Below are positions 13,043 through 25,936 of a stretch of 64,000 nucleotides of DNA, piece by piece. Numbering within the stretch: the first letter of the stretch is position 1; each line of letters opens with the position of its first letter. The notes beneath the pieces were generated by a model. That model did no database searches, was not told the origin of the DNA, and saw only the letters and a program-made list of their open reading frames with translations. The translations under genes were made by a program, and so were the position numbers. The stretch lies in the NCBI GenBank assembly GCA_003415625.1, contig PYIU01000003.1, forward strand, positions 3,968,001-4,032,000, written 5' to 3'. The DNA comes from Aquanectria penicillioides (lineage: Eukaryota > Ascomycota > Sordariomycetes > Hypocreales > Nectriaceae).

Positions 13043-14729
13043 CTAACCGTCACGATCCTCGCCCGCCTGAGCACGGGTACGGATGCGGAATCTCTCCTTG
13101 AGCTTAGCCGCCAATCGTGCCCTTTGGCCCCGAGACTCGCTATCGGGTGGCTCTTGGCCATCAGACTGTTCAGCTTCTGCTCGCATCCGCCTCAACGCCT
13201 CCACTTGCTCCTCAACCGTGGCCTGACGCAGTCGGTTAATGTCAAATATGCGAGACAAGCGATTTCGGTGGGACAGCTGTGAGGCGTCGTTCTCGACACC
13301 CTCGAGAACCAGAGGAGGGGGTAGGACATTCGTGTCCTCGCTCGTGCTTCCCTGCGTCGCCTCCGGCCTTTCGGGGCGTAGATCATGTCGACTGTAGCAA
13401 ATCGTTAGCAATGAAGTAGTCAGTTATTTTCGAGATGTGCAAGCATACCAGAGTGGACATGTCCCAGATACATTGATAAGCCACGGGTCGATACATTCTG
13501 GATGAAATTGGTGCCGACAGGGTAAAACTCTGACATCCTCGCCGACCTTGAAGTCCTCTGTGCAGATAGAGCACCCCAAATTGAGGTCTCGCTGGTCATC
13601 AACGACGCCCTCGGTACTAGGTTGAGGAGTGGGCGTGGGCGAGTCTCGAGCCACAGCAGACGATGCACCGTCAGCATTTGCCTTTACGGCAGGAGTCGCC
13701 TCAGGTTGATGCGTCTCGCTGAGGTTGGACGCCGTGCGCCGCACCGAGTGGTTGTTTCCGTCATTTGTATTTGTGTCTAGCTCGAGCTCGGGGTCAGGTT
13801 TGGCAGGTGTCTGGTTTCCAAATTTCACAATGGGGATCGTCTCCAGCACCGCTCTCGCCAAACCCTTGGCTCGGCTCTGGCGAGGCTGTCCATGAAGAGC
13901 CCTTCGGGGCCCGTATCTCTCAGGGTACCTGTGGGCTCTGACGGCACCAGTAATGATGATAACAGCGAATAACAAGGTAATCAACCCAGTAATGCTGTAC
14001 AATATGCTCATAGCGACAGCCGGGTTGCTCTTGTTGGAATTCTTTCCGGTATCAGTGCTGTCGTTGTTGGTATTATTGCCAAATATGGAGACCTTGACAG
14101 TTGCGCCAGAGTTGGTTACGGCCAATGATGCGAGCGCCTGGGAGGCTTCGGCAGAGTCGGCCATGGAGAGGATGCTGCTGTACATGTCGCCAGTGGGCGT
14201 CGGATCAAGGGAGCACCAAACATCGCTTGTGGAGTATAGGACAATGGCTTTAGGCTTGAACTGCATCAAGTCGTTAAGTATCTTATCGGGGCCGATGAAG
14301 GAATCATTGGCCGGGGAATCACAGGACAGGTACGCGACGTCCGTCTTGTTGATTTGGTTATAGTTGGAGTAGTCGGTCGCGACGATCCTGCCGTCTATGC
14401 GGACAATCTGAGAGATAAGGTCAGCATATCGATGTCTGGGGTAATTCTGAGTAACCCGTCACAAGGTGGCATACTCCGCGGGATATCCCATTTGAGCTGT
14501 TCAACCCAAGGCTCTCTGTCAATGGGACAACAGTGAACTGCAGCGGGGACCAAGTGCCGTCGTCGGTGGATAGTTTGAGTTGCATCGCGTTGACAGAGAC
14601 CCATTCCGGAACAACCTTCTCCGGTTGAGTAGTGACCTGGTCATCTGCAAGGACTGCAGTGATGGCACAGGCCAGGACAGTCAATAGAAGGGCGATGCTG
14701 CCCGCGCCTGGTATTCTGGACGTTGCCAT
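13043..14729 (-). CDS. Membrane-anchored RING-H2 E3 ubiquitin ligase
   Basis: Three exons on the minus strand (14729-14475, 14407-13449, 13391-13043) give about 520 aa. The introns are 67 and 57 nt. Residues 1-28 are a signal peptide (GSIALLLTVLACAITAVLA). A luminal PA-like region follows, with DGRIVATDYSNYN and KAIVLYS. Then comes one transmembrane segment (LYSITGLITLLFAVIIITGAV), a basic/acidic cytosolic stretch, and a RING-H2 finger reading CSICTEDF, CRHQFHPECI and, across the last intron, CPLCRHDL. All eight zinc ligands in C3H2C3 order are present only if that intron is removed. The C-terminus is charged (ERFRIRTRAQAGED). The architecture is that of PA-TM-RING ligases that ubiquitinate cargo on endosomal or Golgi membranes. 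Substrates are unknown. Confidence 0.9.
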
Positions 14730-17700
14730 GGCGGCGGCGCGTCGATATCGTGCGGAGGACGGGTCGTCGGCGAGGGAATCGAGGCGCTGGGGAGAGAATC
14801 GGAATTCGGCCGCTGGCGCTTAGGCGTGAGATGAGGTTGGATTCGGAGGGATGCTCGAGGTTGCGGGCGACAGCGGGGGCGAAGATAGATTGGAGCACAA
14901 CATCTCAACGTAGGGAAATTGGCATCCGAAGGCGATAGACACGACGACGGGGGCCGCGGCCGCGAGGGACGATGGCGAGGCGAGAGGAGGAGACGCTGGA
15001 TGATAGGAAGTGAATTGTAGAAGGGGAAGAAGTGACTGGAGGAGGGAATATCGGCATCAACACTGTGGATCCAAAAGTCCGACGCCCGTGGAGGGGCCGG
15101 CCAAGAAATCGTCTCCGCTCACTCCGTTTGGCTGGCCACCCACCCTATAGTCAGCATCTGCACAGCCCGCTTTAAAGCCGATAACCAACCTGGTTCAGCT
15201 GCAATGGCATCACACGACTTTCTGTTGCTGCGCAGCTCCTACATTATTGACACCTACTTTGCCTAGAGTTGGGCCTGACACGAGGCAAGACGGCACCCTT
15301 CGGGTTTCCCATGAAAACCTTGACGATCCCTGTTGAAACCTAATTTGTGTTAAAACTGTCCGGCCGTTGGAGCTTCATAAAGCCGTCCAGCCTCTCACAT
15401 TTATCAAATCTCACTAAGCACCACTCGTTCGATGTCTCAGAAAGCCTCAAACACACATGCCGTCATGTATTTCATCGCTGTAACATTGTGCGAAGCCTCA
15501 TAGTCACAGTAGGCATTAAACCTATGCTACCCTTTGTCAATTGTGGAATATGTCCCCAGCTCTTTGGCCGTATACATGACGACACGTAGCTAACCAGTGT
15601 ATCGCTTCCTGTATATCTCCCATCTCAAACCATGCTTGGATTTTTTCCTGAATTATGCATACGTAATTACTCCACGAGTTAGTATAATCGATGAAACATC
15701 TGTTTGGATTTCTTTGGCGGCCTCTTCAATGACTGTTGCAAGTTCTAAAGCTTGCCACCTAAAACCAATATTCCTACTGAAAATCCATAAGGATCTGCCA
15801 GATAGAGTTTCATTTGAAGATTTCATTGAAGGAGAATGTAGCAATACTGCCCATTTGGATCATACTGCTTCGGAAAAAATTCGAACATCATTATGGGTGA
15901 GAAATACTTAAGGTTGATTTGCAAGTGTGACTTTTGGCAAGGGTAGTATGAAAGCGCCGGACTAGTTTCTCGAAGAAAAGAGAGAAACACAGAATAGAGA
16001 ATTTAGAACTTAAGGAGATTAGATATAAGGGCGCAAGGAATTGTAATTTGATAGTGAAGTGTAATTATTCCTGGTTCTGGGGAACTGGGCATGAATGGGC
16101 AACCAGAAGCAGTTTTCGAACCCAGGATTTTGTGGTGACGTACAAATATTATGAAATTAATATGGCAATTGTGGGAAGAGTGATCACGGTATTAAAGGTT
16201 GGGAGGATGCACATGATTCAGGTGGCTCAATGGACCTTGATTCTACAATTATCGAAATGTGATTTCGTGCACAGCACGTCTTCTCTCCTTGGGGTGCAAA
16301 CTCAGACTGGAACCGACTCATCACATCTGGAAAGACTTCATGAAGCGATATGAATAGTAATCTACTGCAGGAGGAAAAAAAAGAAACCATGAACTGAGAT
16401 AGGAGTGTCGAAAATATAGTACGAAGGTGGCCTAATGGAAGCTACCAACGGTTGAGATGAGACAACAAGGCAGTCCAGCCCACGCGGCATTTTAGCCACC
16501 CTAGAGTCGCCCTCTTTCGGAAGCAAGGGGGCAAAAATCGACAACTCAGAAGATATATGAAAACTGCCAACTTACATATTGTCTCATTTAATATGAGACT
16601 TTTGGGTTTTACATTGTGATTTCTACCCCTTACCGTTCATTATCCAACTCGAGGGCTTCCAGCTGAGGATGAGAAACAAGTGTGGATCTGAAAACACATT
16701 GGAATTCATGCTGCAAAACTAGTTGAACTTGGTACGAAGGCGGGAATTCAGTTTGGTAGGCCTCGCATATTAAATATCTATACCTAGGAATACATCTAAA
16801 GGACGGAGGTGTATCAAGTATCTTCAATAGACCTGATGATTGGGAAGGTTGTAAACATGATGGCAAGTTGTTCATTTGCGACTTCTAGACACTAGGATCA
16901 TCTTCTAGAACCCTCCATACGCAAATTCATATGATATGATCTAGAATTGCCAGCCCAAAAGAGTTTGTCGGACTTGATGCAGAAACCATTACGATGGATA
17001 CGTTGTAGTACATGGCATTGGCGGACAACATGGTTGAGTTTTTCGCAATCATCCCCTTAGTCAGGTGCTGGTCCAAGTTTATATTACCCTAACAAACAAG
17101 GTCTACGAGCAAAACTGTTAGAGCTGCGACTTACACATGATTTTGCTTAAAAGACGTGGCCGAAACTCTATCCTACGACATTAAGTGGGAAACTAGTATA
17201 GGAACACGAGGTTTGGCCACTTGGTCACTCGAGGAGTTGGTCCATTCGCTGTCAAGATTTCATTTAGACTAGGTAGAGACATGATTCATGTCGAACACCA
17301 AGTTTCCCCATTTATTCATTTGGGTAAAGCTAGACCAGAGCCAAAAAAAAAACCCATCTGCATTCACGTATGATCGTAAAATCGGATGTTGTAAAGTTGT
17401 GGCCGATACGCCAACCGCAACTAGATTTTCTGGAAAGCATAATGGCGTGAACTCAAAGTAAGTAAACGAACCTGGAGTCCTGGGCTTGGAATTCAACTGA
17501 AACACAGTTGACCTGTCTCGAGAGCCGACCTCGACATTGTTCGGTTCAATGAACTTGGCCTTGTTTCAAGTCCTACAGGACAAAAGGCTTCTCTGAGACC
17601 TTTTCCTTTTCATTAAAGCCCGAGGTTCGCCGACCGCCGGCGAGGGCCGCACCAAAGATCCCAGGACATCCATCCATCCGCTACAAAACCTGGAGTTGTA

Positions 17701-19449
17701 GGTTACACAGATGCACTCCTGATCCCACCCTCAATCCTTCCGATGCACCTCCCAGCTGCCAGCTAGCCCGCATGTTCATGTTTCTCTTTTCTTTTTATTA
17801 ATTTTTTTTTCCCGCGGGGCGGCAAAAGGGAGGGATGGAAGAGTTGCAGCAACACGTTACATCACCCTTTTTGCCTGCCAGAGACAATTGCCGGGAACTT
17901 ATTGTTGGGCGTCAGCCACTGCAGGTGTCAAACGCCTTGCCTACTCCTACTCCCTCAAGGAAAAAGCACTTTCAGCTTTTTAATGCCGACCGTCTTTTCC
18001 CCATTCTTCCATTTCCCCGTCGTTCCGTGGCGTTCTGACAAAGTGTCCATCGGAGTTCGGCAGATGTTGTAGCATGCAACTTCATCTACCGAGCAGGCAT
18101 TGCCTCGCTTCACCTTGTCAACACTTCTTCAGCCCTGAACTTTGCGAGCGCGCAGTTGAGTAATGCTCAACGGTGAAACGACACCCCAGAACTGTATCCT
18201 TCCCGTCATCTCTTCCGTCGCCGAAGAGGATCATGCCGGGGGTGGTGGAGGGACCAGCGGCGAGGCGCATTCATCGCGAGTGCATGATGGATGCTCGCCG
18301 CTGTGTCCATCCCCATACCTTCTCCAAGCTCGCGGTTCCTCGGGTAAATCTTCTGAACGACTCCCAACCCTCACTTCTACCAGGATTCTTGCTGCAAGGT
18401 TGCAAATCATGCTGAGCCACAACGCGGAGTGCTTCTTACCCCGGACGCAACTCTGCGTCATGATCTTCGGCTAAAACACCCCATCATCCCCGATCCCTTG
18501 GCCCCCTCCTGACGATTGTTGAGCCGACCGTTCCAGCCTCGGCAAGCGTTGTCGGAACTTCGCGGGCATGTCGCACTGCGTCTAAATCCGACTCGAAGGT
18601 ATTTTTTGGAGGGGGGAGGGCGAGGGGAATGGGGAGGGAGGGGGACCACAGCAGCACGCGACATTCGGTCGGATATGCGGTTCGCCCAGCCTGGTTTTGC
18701 CAACAGAAACAGGGCGCCGATCCGACCAACATCCATCCCTCAAATCCGCCCGCTTACGGCCAACCACATTGCAAGGCCCAAAAAGGCAATTCAGACGAAC
18801 GGGAATTTATCTGGATTGCTCGCAGTCTGCAGAGGCCCGTTTTGATGTCGAATTAAAGTTCCTAGGGGCCGTTGTTGTCCCTTGGAAGCCTGCTGCAAGA
18901 ATTCACGGATTGGGAATCATCAGCAAAGTACCTTACCCAGTCTGGAAATAGATGCAGGTCAAGGTCGAAACGGGGGCGCGAACAGGCGGCGCAACTGCAC
19001 AACAGACGTGCCTCTGGAAGAGCTGACCTGAAGCTTGGGGCGTGTTGCAACAAGGCTTCTTTGAAACATAGCCTGTCACGGGCGACTTGGGAGAGGTTGG
19101 GCGTGTGCGGTTTGGTTCATGTCGAACATCTGGCGCCGATGGAGCAGTTCGTTGTCTCGACGCTAGGTCTTAGCCAAGACTGAAGACTGAATGACATAAG
19201 TTCTCCCGAGCCAAGAAATTGTGCCCGAGGAGGATATAAAGGTAGCTGATAGACCGGTTTTTCACATAGTCGAGGTAGACTCGAAGCTAAAGTCGATCCA
19301 ATACTGGGTTCTCAATAGTGTGTGCGTGTTCCTCAACATGATGCGACTGTGATGGCCGCGGACTGCACCTGTGGGATCGAACCATCTGAACGTGGAAATT
19401 TGAACAACTGATACGCATTGGAATTGACGAATTCTCATGGAATAAACGA
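14730..19449. other. 4.7 kb interval without an intact gene
   Basis: Contains the RING gene promoter at its left end and the 3' flank of tubulin cofactor B at its right. The middle (about 15300-17560) is AT-rich and listed separately. Remaining open frames (for example 18163-18474 on +, 18458-18736 on -) overlap each other and lack motifs. No gene is supported. Confidence 0.55.
15300..17560. other. AT-rich tract, possible decayed gene or element
   Basis: By eye this stretch is clearly more AT-rich than its flanks, with many taa, tta and ata triplets. Short frames such as 15597-15911 (+), 16630-16875 (-) and 17269-17505 (-) have protein-like composition (for example TEFPPSYQVQLVLQHEF) but are isolated by stops. 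I recognise no family. It could be the remnant of a gene or transposon degraded by mutation, possibly RIP, or simply neutral sequence. No terminal repeats or target-site duplications were found by eye. Confidence 0.4.
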
Positions 19450-20523
19450 TTATATCTCCTCCATGTCCTCCAAATCATCAAGGGCCGGGAAATCGCCAGC
19501 CTCGACACGCTCCGGCCGCACGAAAACACCGTGCTTGAGCCCCGAGGGCTCACCCCAATACCTGGTGCCAGCGATGCTCCCATCGTTTTTACCAACCGGC
19601 TCGTCAAGGTGAACCCCCACCCAGGCCCCGAGACCGCCGGGAATCTCCTTGACCTCACCCACGTACTTGATGGTGCCCCGCTTGGTGTCCTCACCGCCAA
19701 CCCGGCACCGCTTGTCGACAGCGATGCCGCGTGATGCGATCTCTCGCTGGAACGCGGCGAGCTTGGCCTCCTCGTGGCTGGGGGCGTTCGGGTCGAATCG
19801 ACCGAGTTTCTGGACCTTCTTCCAAGCGAGGACTGAATCCGTCTTCTTCTCGTACTCCTCCTCGGGCATCACATACTTGTCAACACCCGAAGCGTCGTTG
19901 TAGTTAGGCCGAGCTGATGCAGGACGTGTGTCAATCACCTGCCAGGCAAATCCCTGTCAGCCCTATCTCGAACTACTTGAGCAAGGAAGAAAACAAGAGA
20001 CAAAAGAAAAACCAAGAAGTGTACACGAAAAAAGGTGCTGGGTTCCGTTACTAAACTGGGGATGGCTGGGCAGAGGGTAGCACATCGGACACGTCCCATG
20101 CCCTTGCACCGCCGCAGATATGCCAGCCGTCGGAATCCGACGTCAGCAACGGGATTCAGGGTCGTCCTCCGGGTCGGGCGGCCGACGGGGGTTGCGAGAA
20201 AATTTCGCGGCTCCGTGGTTCAAGCTTGTCCGGGGCCCAGGCCAAATGAGAAGAGTTACGGAAAAAAAAAAATCTGCTTGACTTACATGCAGCTCGGCAT
20301 ATGGGACTAAGGGAAAGCTGAACAGGTGGGTGTCATCCTCGTTAGCCGCCTCAATAGAGATGGCCTCAGCACCAGCCCTCTTGAGAGAAAGCCTCTGGCA
20401 CGAGGGCGGAACGCCGGTGACCGTCTCGAGCTTGGACTTGAGGGTGCTAATGGACCATGATGGGGTGATTCTGCGTTCGGATTGCGCGAATTCCGCGATG
20501 ACAATGAGGGGAACGTCGGCCAT
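19450..20523 (-). CDS. TBCB: Tubulin-folding cofactor B (CAP-Gly protein, Alp11/Alf1 family)
   Basis: Two exons on the minus strand (20523-20287 and 19938-19450), joined across a 348-nt intron with gtaagt and cag ends, give 241 aa. Residues 1-80 form the ubiquitin-like domain of cofactor B (start MADVPLIVIAEFAQSERR). A linker with VDKYVMPEEEYEKK leads to the CAP-Gly domain near 165-230, with GGLGAWVGVHLDEPVGKNDG and the GLKHGVFVRPE end. The protein closes in acidic DLEDMEEI, matching the family's C-terminal DEI-type tail that binds cofactor E. It acts in the cytosol in alpha-tubulin folding and dissociation. The intron is unusually long for this window. Start and length fit the family. Confidence 0.94.
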
Positions 20524-22382
20524 GGCGAAGTGCGAAATGAATGATGATTGTCAAGTGGCCGTACAAAGCTCTGTGTGCCTGTCCGTGTGCCTGTGCGTCT
20601 AGGGGGGCTCCGGGTGGGATATTGGGGGGGCGCAATGCGATGGACTCTGGACTGGGGTGGTTGGAGTGAGAATGGAGGCTGATCGGGAGCGGATGGACTC
20701 TGGGTTCGTTGTATTAGTGTGCTCGATGCCAGGATCCGGGTTGTGTATATTTTTGCTTTGGTTTTGGCGGTCAAGATGATCGCGAGACGCCGTTCGCCGC
20801 AGTTCACGGATTGGAGGGGGAGGGGAGGGGAGGGGTGGGATGAGACGGGTTGGTTGGGTTAGGTTAAGTTAGGCTGGGTCAGGTTCGGATGGGAATTTGT
20901 GGTGTGTTGGATTGATTTCTACAACTAGAGCCTGCTCTTGGAGAGGTACCTATCGGGGCAGGGAACCTGGTTGGAGGGTTACTTAACTAGCACATGGCAG
21001 CAATGGCCTTTAGTGGGCTCCAGGAGCTTCCATGCGCTTCATGTACGTGCTTGCTTTGCTTGCTTGCTGACTTGGTTGATGAAAGGGGCGGTGGGGCCGC
21101 GATTATGCAGTCAACATTGATCAAGTGTGTGGATGGATGGGAAGGGATGAAGGAAGGGGTTTGTTCGGAGAAGTAAAATGCAGAGGGGCCCCAAAAGAAA
21201 AAAAAAGAAAAAGAAAAAGAAGTAGAGCAAAGGGATGGACTCGGTGTTTAGCAATATTAGCCGTAATGGATACCCTCTTCATGCCTTCTTCCTCCGTAGC
21301 TGTGTAATTACGTACACTCAGAGCAATGGGCCAAAGCCCGATTACACGCATCTCTCGTGTTTCAACTCACACGCCCCGCCTCGCATGGACGACAATTCGC
21401 GTCGCAAGGTTTTCCCCCGAGAGGCATGGCCGCAACGGGGAAGATGAAATACCCGCCTCTGATAGGTTCAGCGAGGCGCCCAGCGCCTGCTGGAAAAACG
21501 TTGAGAGATGTCGCAACGTCCTTTGCGCAGGCTGCGATTAATAGCTCGTTTTTGCCTCGGATTGGGGGTTTCCCGTGCGCCCTGGCCGGACTTGTCAGAT
21601 TCTAGCATGGGGGGACGGACGTTACTCCCTACACTAAATCTGCTACGTACCTATTGGCAAGTTGCTCTCGATATTAGGCGCATAGAGCGCAGCGCACGAA
21701 TACTGCCTGCCGTATTCGTGCATCAGGGAACTATTCCAAAACCTCAACGGCGGCGGCCACAATCATGTGCATATGCTTGCTTTCTTCCCTGTTTCAAACA
21801 GAAAAGTGGAGAACCTCTCTTCTAGCTTTTGAACTACTTGTGTCCACCTGAGACCCAAATCAACTTTTTCTTAGCCACATAAAGAGACGGAAGAAAGCCT
21901 TCGAACTGCATCTGGTATCTCGAGGAACTAAGCAGCTTGGAGTTTAGTTAAACAAAGAGGCTTTTTCTAGACCTAGTTCCTTGCTCTCTGGCAATGGCAA
22001 CCCATCCCTGCCTTGAGCAATGCCATCGGCATCTTTGCCTCTTTGTGACTTTTTTCTTCTTTCAAAGCGACCCGCACCTTGTCGGATGAAACCAAGCAAG
22101 ATAGGCTACATACGTAAATTACCAAGACCCTGCCCGTTCCCACCCTCCCCTCTCTCCAGTCTGTGCTGGGTGAACGTATTCGGACGTCTAGACAGGCTCC
22201 CCTTACCCCGCCCCAGACGCTCTCCGACGTGGAGCCCGCAGATTGTCCGCCTTGCCAACTTCCCAAGCACATAAATCGAGCAAGTGGGGTTTCTTGAAGG
22301 CAGCCGAACAGGCCAATAATGGACAAACAGAAACATTCTGAAATAGGTAGTAGGAACAACACATCTTCAGGCAGGCAGCCCT

Positions 22383-22402
22383 CCCCCCCCCCCCCCCCCC
22401 CA
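22383..22402 (+). repeat. C homopolymer, 20 nt
   Basis: Uninterrupted C run within the 10.8 kb interval. About 35 nt downstream begins a TGTGC-type repeat and then (GATAT)3 at 22477-22492. Confidence 0.9.
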
Positions 22403-25237
22403 ATTCTGTAGCTTTTCCTTGGCCGTTGCCATGCAGTTACTGTGCTGTGCTGTGTTGTGCTGCGCTGCGCTGTGTGATATGATATGATATGCGCGTGGCG
22501 ACGCTCTGCTGGATTCTGCTAGGCTTCCCACATTTTAGCTTGGCAGGCGGCTAATAGAAAGCCCATGACAGCCAGTCGTACATAGAACTCACATAAGATA
22601 GTCTCAACTAACGAGTCTGGGGGGGACCATCTTTGTGTGTAAATTATAACAACAAACAAACACCCCTCCCATTTCCCCCATAGCAAATAGCAAAAGCCGG
22701 CCCGGTCAATGATCGCACCGGCGATTGGTCCGGAACCATGGCGTTTGTCGGTGTTGCCCGTGGACCCGTCCGTTTGGGAACACGGGAAGCACAACGACAG
22801 TATCGAATGCAAGCCCCGACGCCAGATTTCGCGCATAACGAGTTGCACCAGGGTCGCCCAGCCGGCCCACTCCACTCTGCTCTATGTCTGTCTTTTGTGC
22901 GAGCGTGCGAGCGTGCGAGTGTGTGATCTCCCTCCGCCGTCTTGGCCGCTTGCCGCTCGCCGTGTGGCCCGCAGATAGCCTGCAGCCCCCAAGCAGCAGC
23001 TGGGTGCCCTCACACAGACGGTCCTGTATGTATCATGTAGGTGTAAATGTAGGTGGTCAAGGCCTGTGCATGTATGGAGCTCCCGCGGCGGCTCAAGGCC
23101 GCCCATCGGAAAACGTGGGTTCGTACTGGGGCATTCGCTGTCGGCAGCCCTGGTCGACGTGGCCCCCGGTCTGGCACTCACTTTCTCTCCTCCGGCTCCG
23201 GCTCCGGTTTGATGCGGACGGCTGTTGACGCTGTGGAAGGCCAGGCTGTTGAATTGCAACGGGACAACTCAGCGTCCGTTCGGGCCCGTCCCCGATGCAA
23301 CACAAAAGCCTTTTCTCTCCGCCTGTGCAACCTCTTGCTGCGTACTGTTCGATGGCTGACCGTCGTGCAACCGGTCAAGGGATAGAGGGGGGAAGGGCAG
23401 GGATGGACATATAGACTGAGCAGGTATACTGTGCGAGCGTGCGCGCGCGTGCGTGTGTGCTATCAATCTCTGTAAGACGGACCTGTCACGTAGGGCTGAA
23501 CTGAGAGAGGCAGTGGGAAGTCCATGGGCCTTGGGGACTTGGGCCATGGACCACGGTGCACTAGGATCGATCTTGATATGTAGCATAAGACAAGGCGAGG
23601 CTAGTCGTGCAAACAGATGGGGGACGGGATGAAACGCCTGGGTCGTGTTCGCTGCAGGCTCCTAATGACCAGTCACAAACCCTCCGCCGGGGTTCGCATC
23701 GCCCCCAACCAAGCGTCGCGGGTGGCTTTCTTCCCACGCCTCGACAACGTAGCCGTGGGTGCTATGGTAGGCCTCTGCGGCCCCTTTGGGGGCTGCGCAA
23801 GGCCTCATACCATTCAGTACAGTATTTTATTGCTGCGATGCTTCATTAACGCCGGACCGGGTGTGCGTGCGTGTACTTGTCTGCAGTCCGTGCCAGCGCA
23901 ACCATTCCCACCTACAGACACAGCACAGGACTAGTCTGTGCTTGTCCACATCATCGACATTGAAGACAATTGTTAGAGAGGGACTTGGCCTGAGACCATT
24001 TCATCAGGCCAGACTTGCCTTGCTGAACATCCTGCATCGGATAGAGCGACGAAAGAAGAAGAAAAAAAAAAAGAGAAAAGGAAAAAAAAACCCCCAAAAA
24101 ACCAAAAAAATCACGCCCCCTCCTAATTCCCGTCATAATTAATCTGTTGTTCTCTCAGCTGGAAGCTTGAGGCTTTGACATGTTGGAGATGCAATTCCAA
24201 GGAATGCCCTGGTCCCCCCCGTTTCGCCTGGCCTGCAAAAATCCCATGCCTTGGCACACGGAAAGCAAAACTTCATGGAGCTGAGCCACACCAGAATGCC
24301 ATTGCCTATTTTGCTTCGTTTGTCCAGGCCGGCCGGTTGTGACCCAAGGGGGCCTTGATACCCGAGTCGGCATGGCATCGTCGTGTCCTGCCCAAAAAAG
24401 ATTTATCCTTCACCGCCACGTTGGGTACGGCCCTGGCCTTGTGCGCGCGTGTGACAGAGAACGGCAAATTTGCAGCCCATGGGAATCGAAGCATGCTGAA
24501 ACCCGCGTCCTTGCTGTCAGAGCCGGCTGGACGACGTGGAGCCGTGGCCTCGATCGGTGAAGAGCAGGCAAACACCCAAGTTTTTGGGAAAGGCGAAGTT
24601 GGAGGGTGTGAGTCTATCGCGTGCATCTCGACCAAGGTTAATTAACATCATCAGCATCAACACGCTCGTTGTCATCGCCCATCCCACACGTATCCCCCCA
24701 TTGATCCTCCATCGTATCGGCCCATGCCCTGTCTGTCCCCTGCTCGCCTTGGTCTCTGATCCGCTGCTCGACTCTCCAGGTCCCCACACTCTGAGTTCCA
24801 TCTGCGACAAGGGCTGAATATCAATGACAGACAGGCCAAGGCAAGACAAGTGCGTCAAGATAGGGCGAGACAAAACAAAACAGTCAGAGACATGACGGGA
24901 CGTTGGCCGCCCACTTGTGCCACCCCTCCAAATCAAGTTGCCCCCCATGTTTCTCCCCCCATGCGACCCCCATGCGCTACTCGGCTCGCCCTGCGCTGGC
25001 AGGCCCGGCGCAGGCCTGGCATTGGCATTAGCATGAGTATCCAGGTAGGCAGGCACTGGCACTGGTAGGGTTGGTAGCTGGCAGAGACCACTGTAGATCA
25101 AGCCATGACGTCGCTGGCAGAGCTGTGATGCGCGGGAGTATGGGATGGTGCGGCATTCCCCAAACAGGGGTCCCGGGGAGCGCATGGCCAGCACAGCAAA
25201 GCATGCCGCTGCGCTGCCTCTTGGTCGAGGCAATGCT

Positions 25238-25265
25238 GCTGATTGCTGATTGCTGATTGCTGATG
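25238..25265. repeat. GCTGATT heptamer tandem repeat
   Basis: Three exact GCTGATT units followed by a variant GCTGATG unit. It is noncoding and lies inside overlapping spurious frames. Confidence 0.85.
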
Positions 25266-25920
25266 CACACTGATGAGCCACAGGCGCCATGGCATTGCAC
25301 GGCGAGTGCCAATGCTAATGCCAATGAGACAGGCAAGGCAAACTGCCACTATCCCCGTCATCATCCCTCGTTCCCTCGTCCCCGCAGGATTTTTCCCATC
25401 GCCATTTTTGCCAAACCAATGGCTGACCAGTCGCGTCATTGCCCGTGTTCCCACTGGGGAGAACGGGTATCCATCTGGACTGACCTGTATTAGCTTTGCT
25501 GTATGTCTGTATGTACTAGCTCCTCGCTGCGCCGCTATCCAGCCCCCCTTCTTGCTTGAGCAGAAGAAGCTGGGGGCCACTGATAGGCCGTGGAGTGGCT
25601 GAAGAACGACACACACGTACATACGCCGCAGCTCACTTGACCCTCGATCCGGTGCTTGAATGGATATGGATGGTTCGTGAGGGCTAGTGGGGCGCCTTTT
25701 GGGGTCTCTTGGAGAGGGGGGCTTGGACGGACGGTATTCGCAATCCCACATCATTGTCTGATTCTCACGACAACTCATGATGGAAGTGCACAGAAGCGCC
25801 AAAAACGGGGCTGCGATGCCGCCATTGGGCGGGGTATTTGGTTGAAGGGGGTGTTTTTCTCAGTGTGCACGCACCCGAGATGAGAACAAGTTTGCGGGAT
25901 GAGCAAATACGACACGGGAC

Positions 25921-25936
25921 GGGGGGGGGGGGGGGG
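25921..25936 (+). repeat. G homopolymer, 16 nt
   Basis: Uninterrupted G run. It is the only long homopolymer of this kind on the + strand; all the others are C. Confidence 0.9.

Noticed and set aside
16400..16480. tRNA-like stretch (gtggcctaatgg)
   Set aside because: The A-box resembles a D-arm, but no B-box (GGTTCGANNCC) or acceptor-stem pairing is visible.
24517..25802. Two overlapping minus-strand frames of 257 and 234 aa
   Set aside because: They overlap each other in different frames, have low-complexity composition, no motifs and no splice logic.
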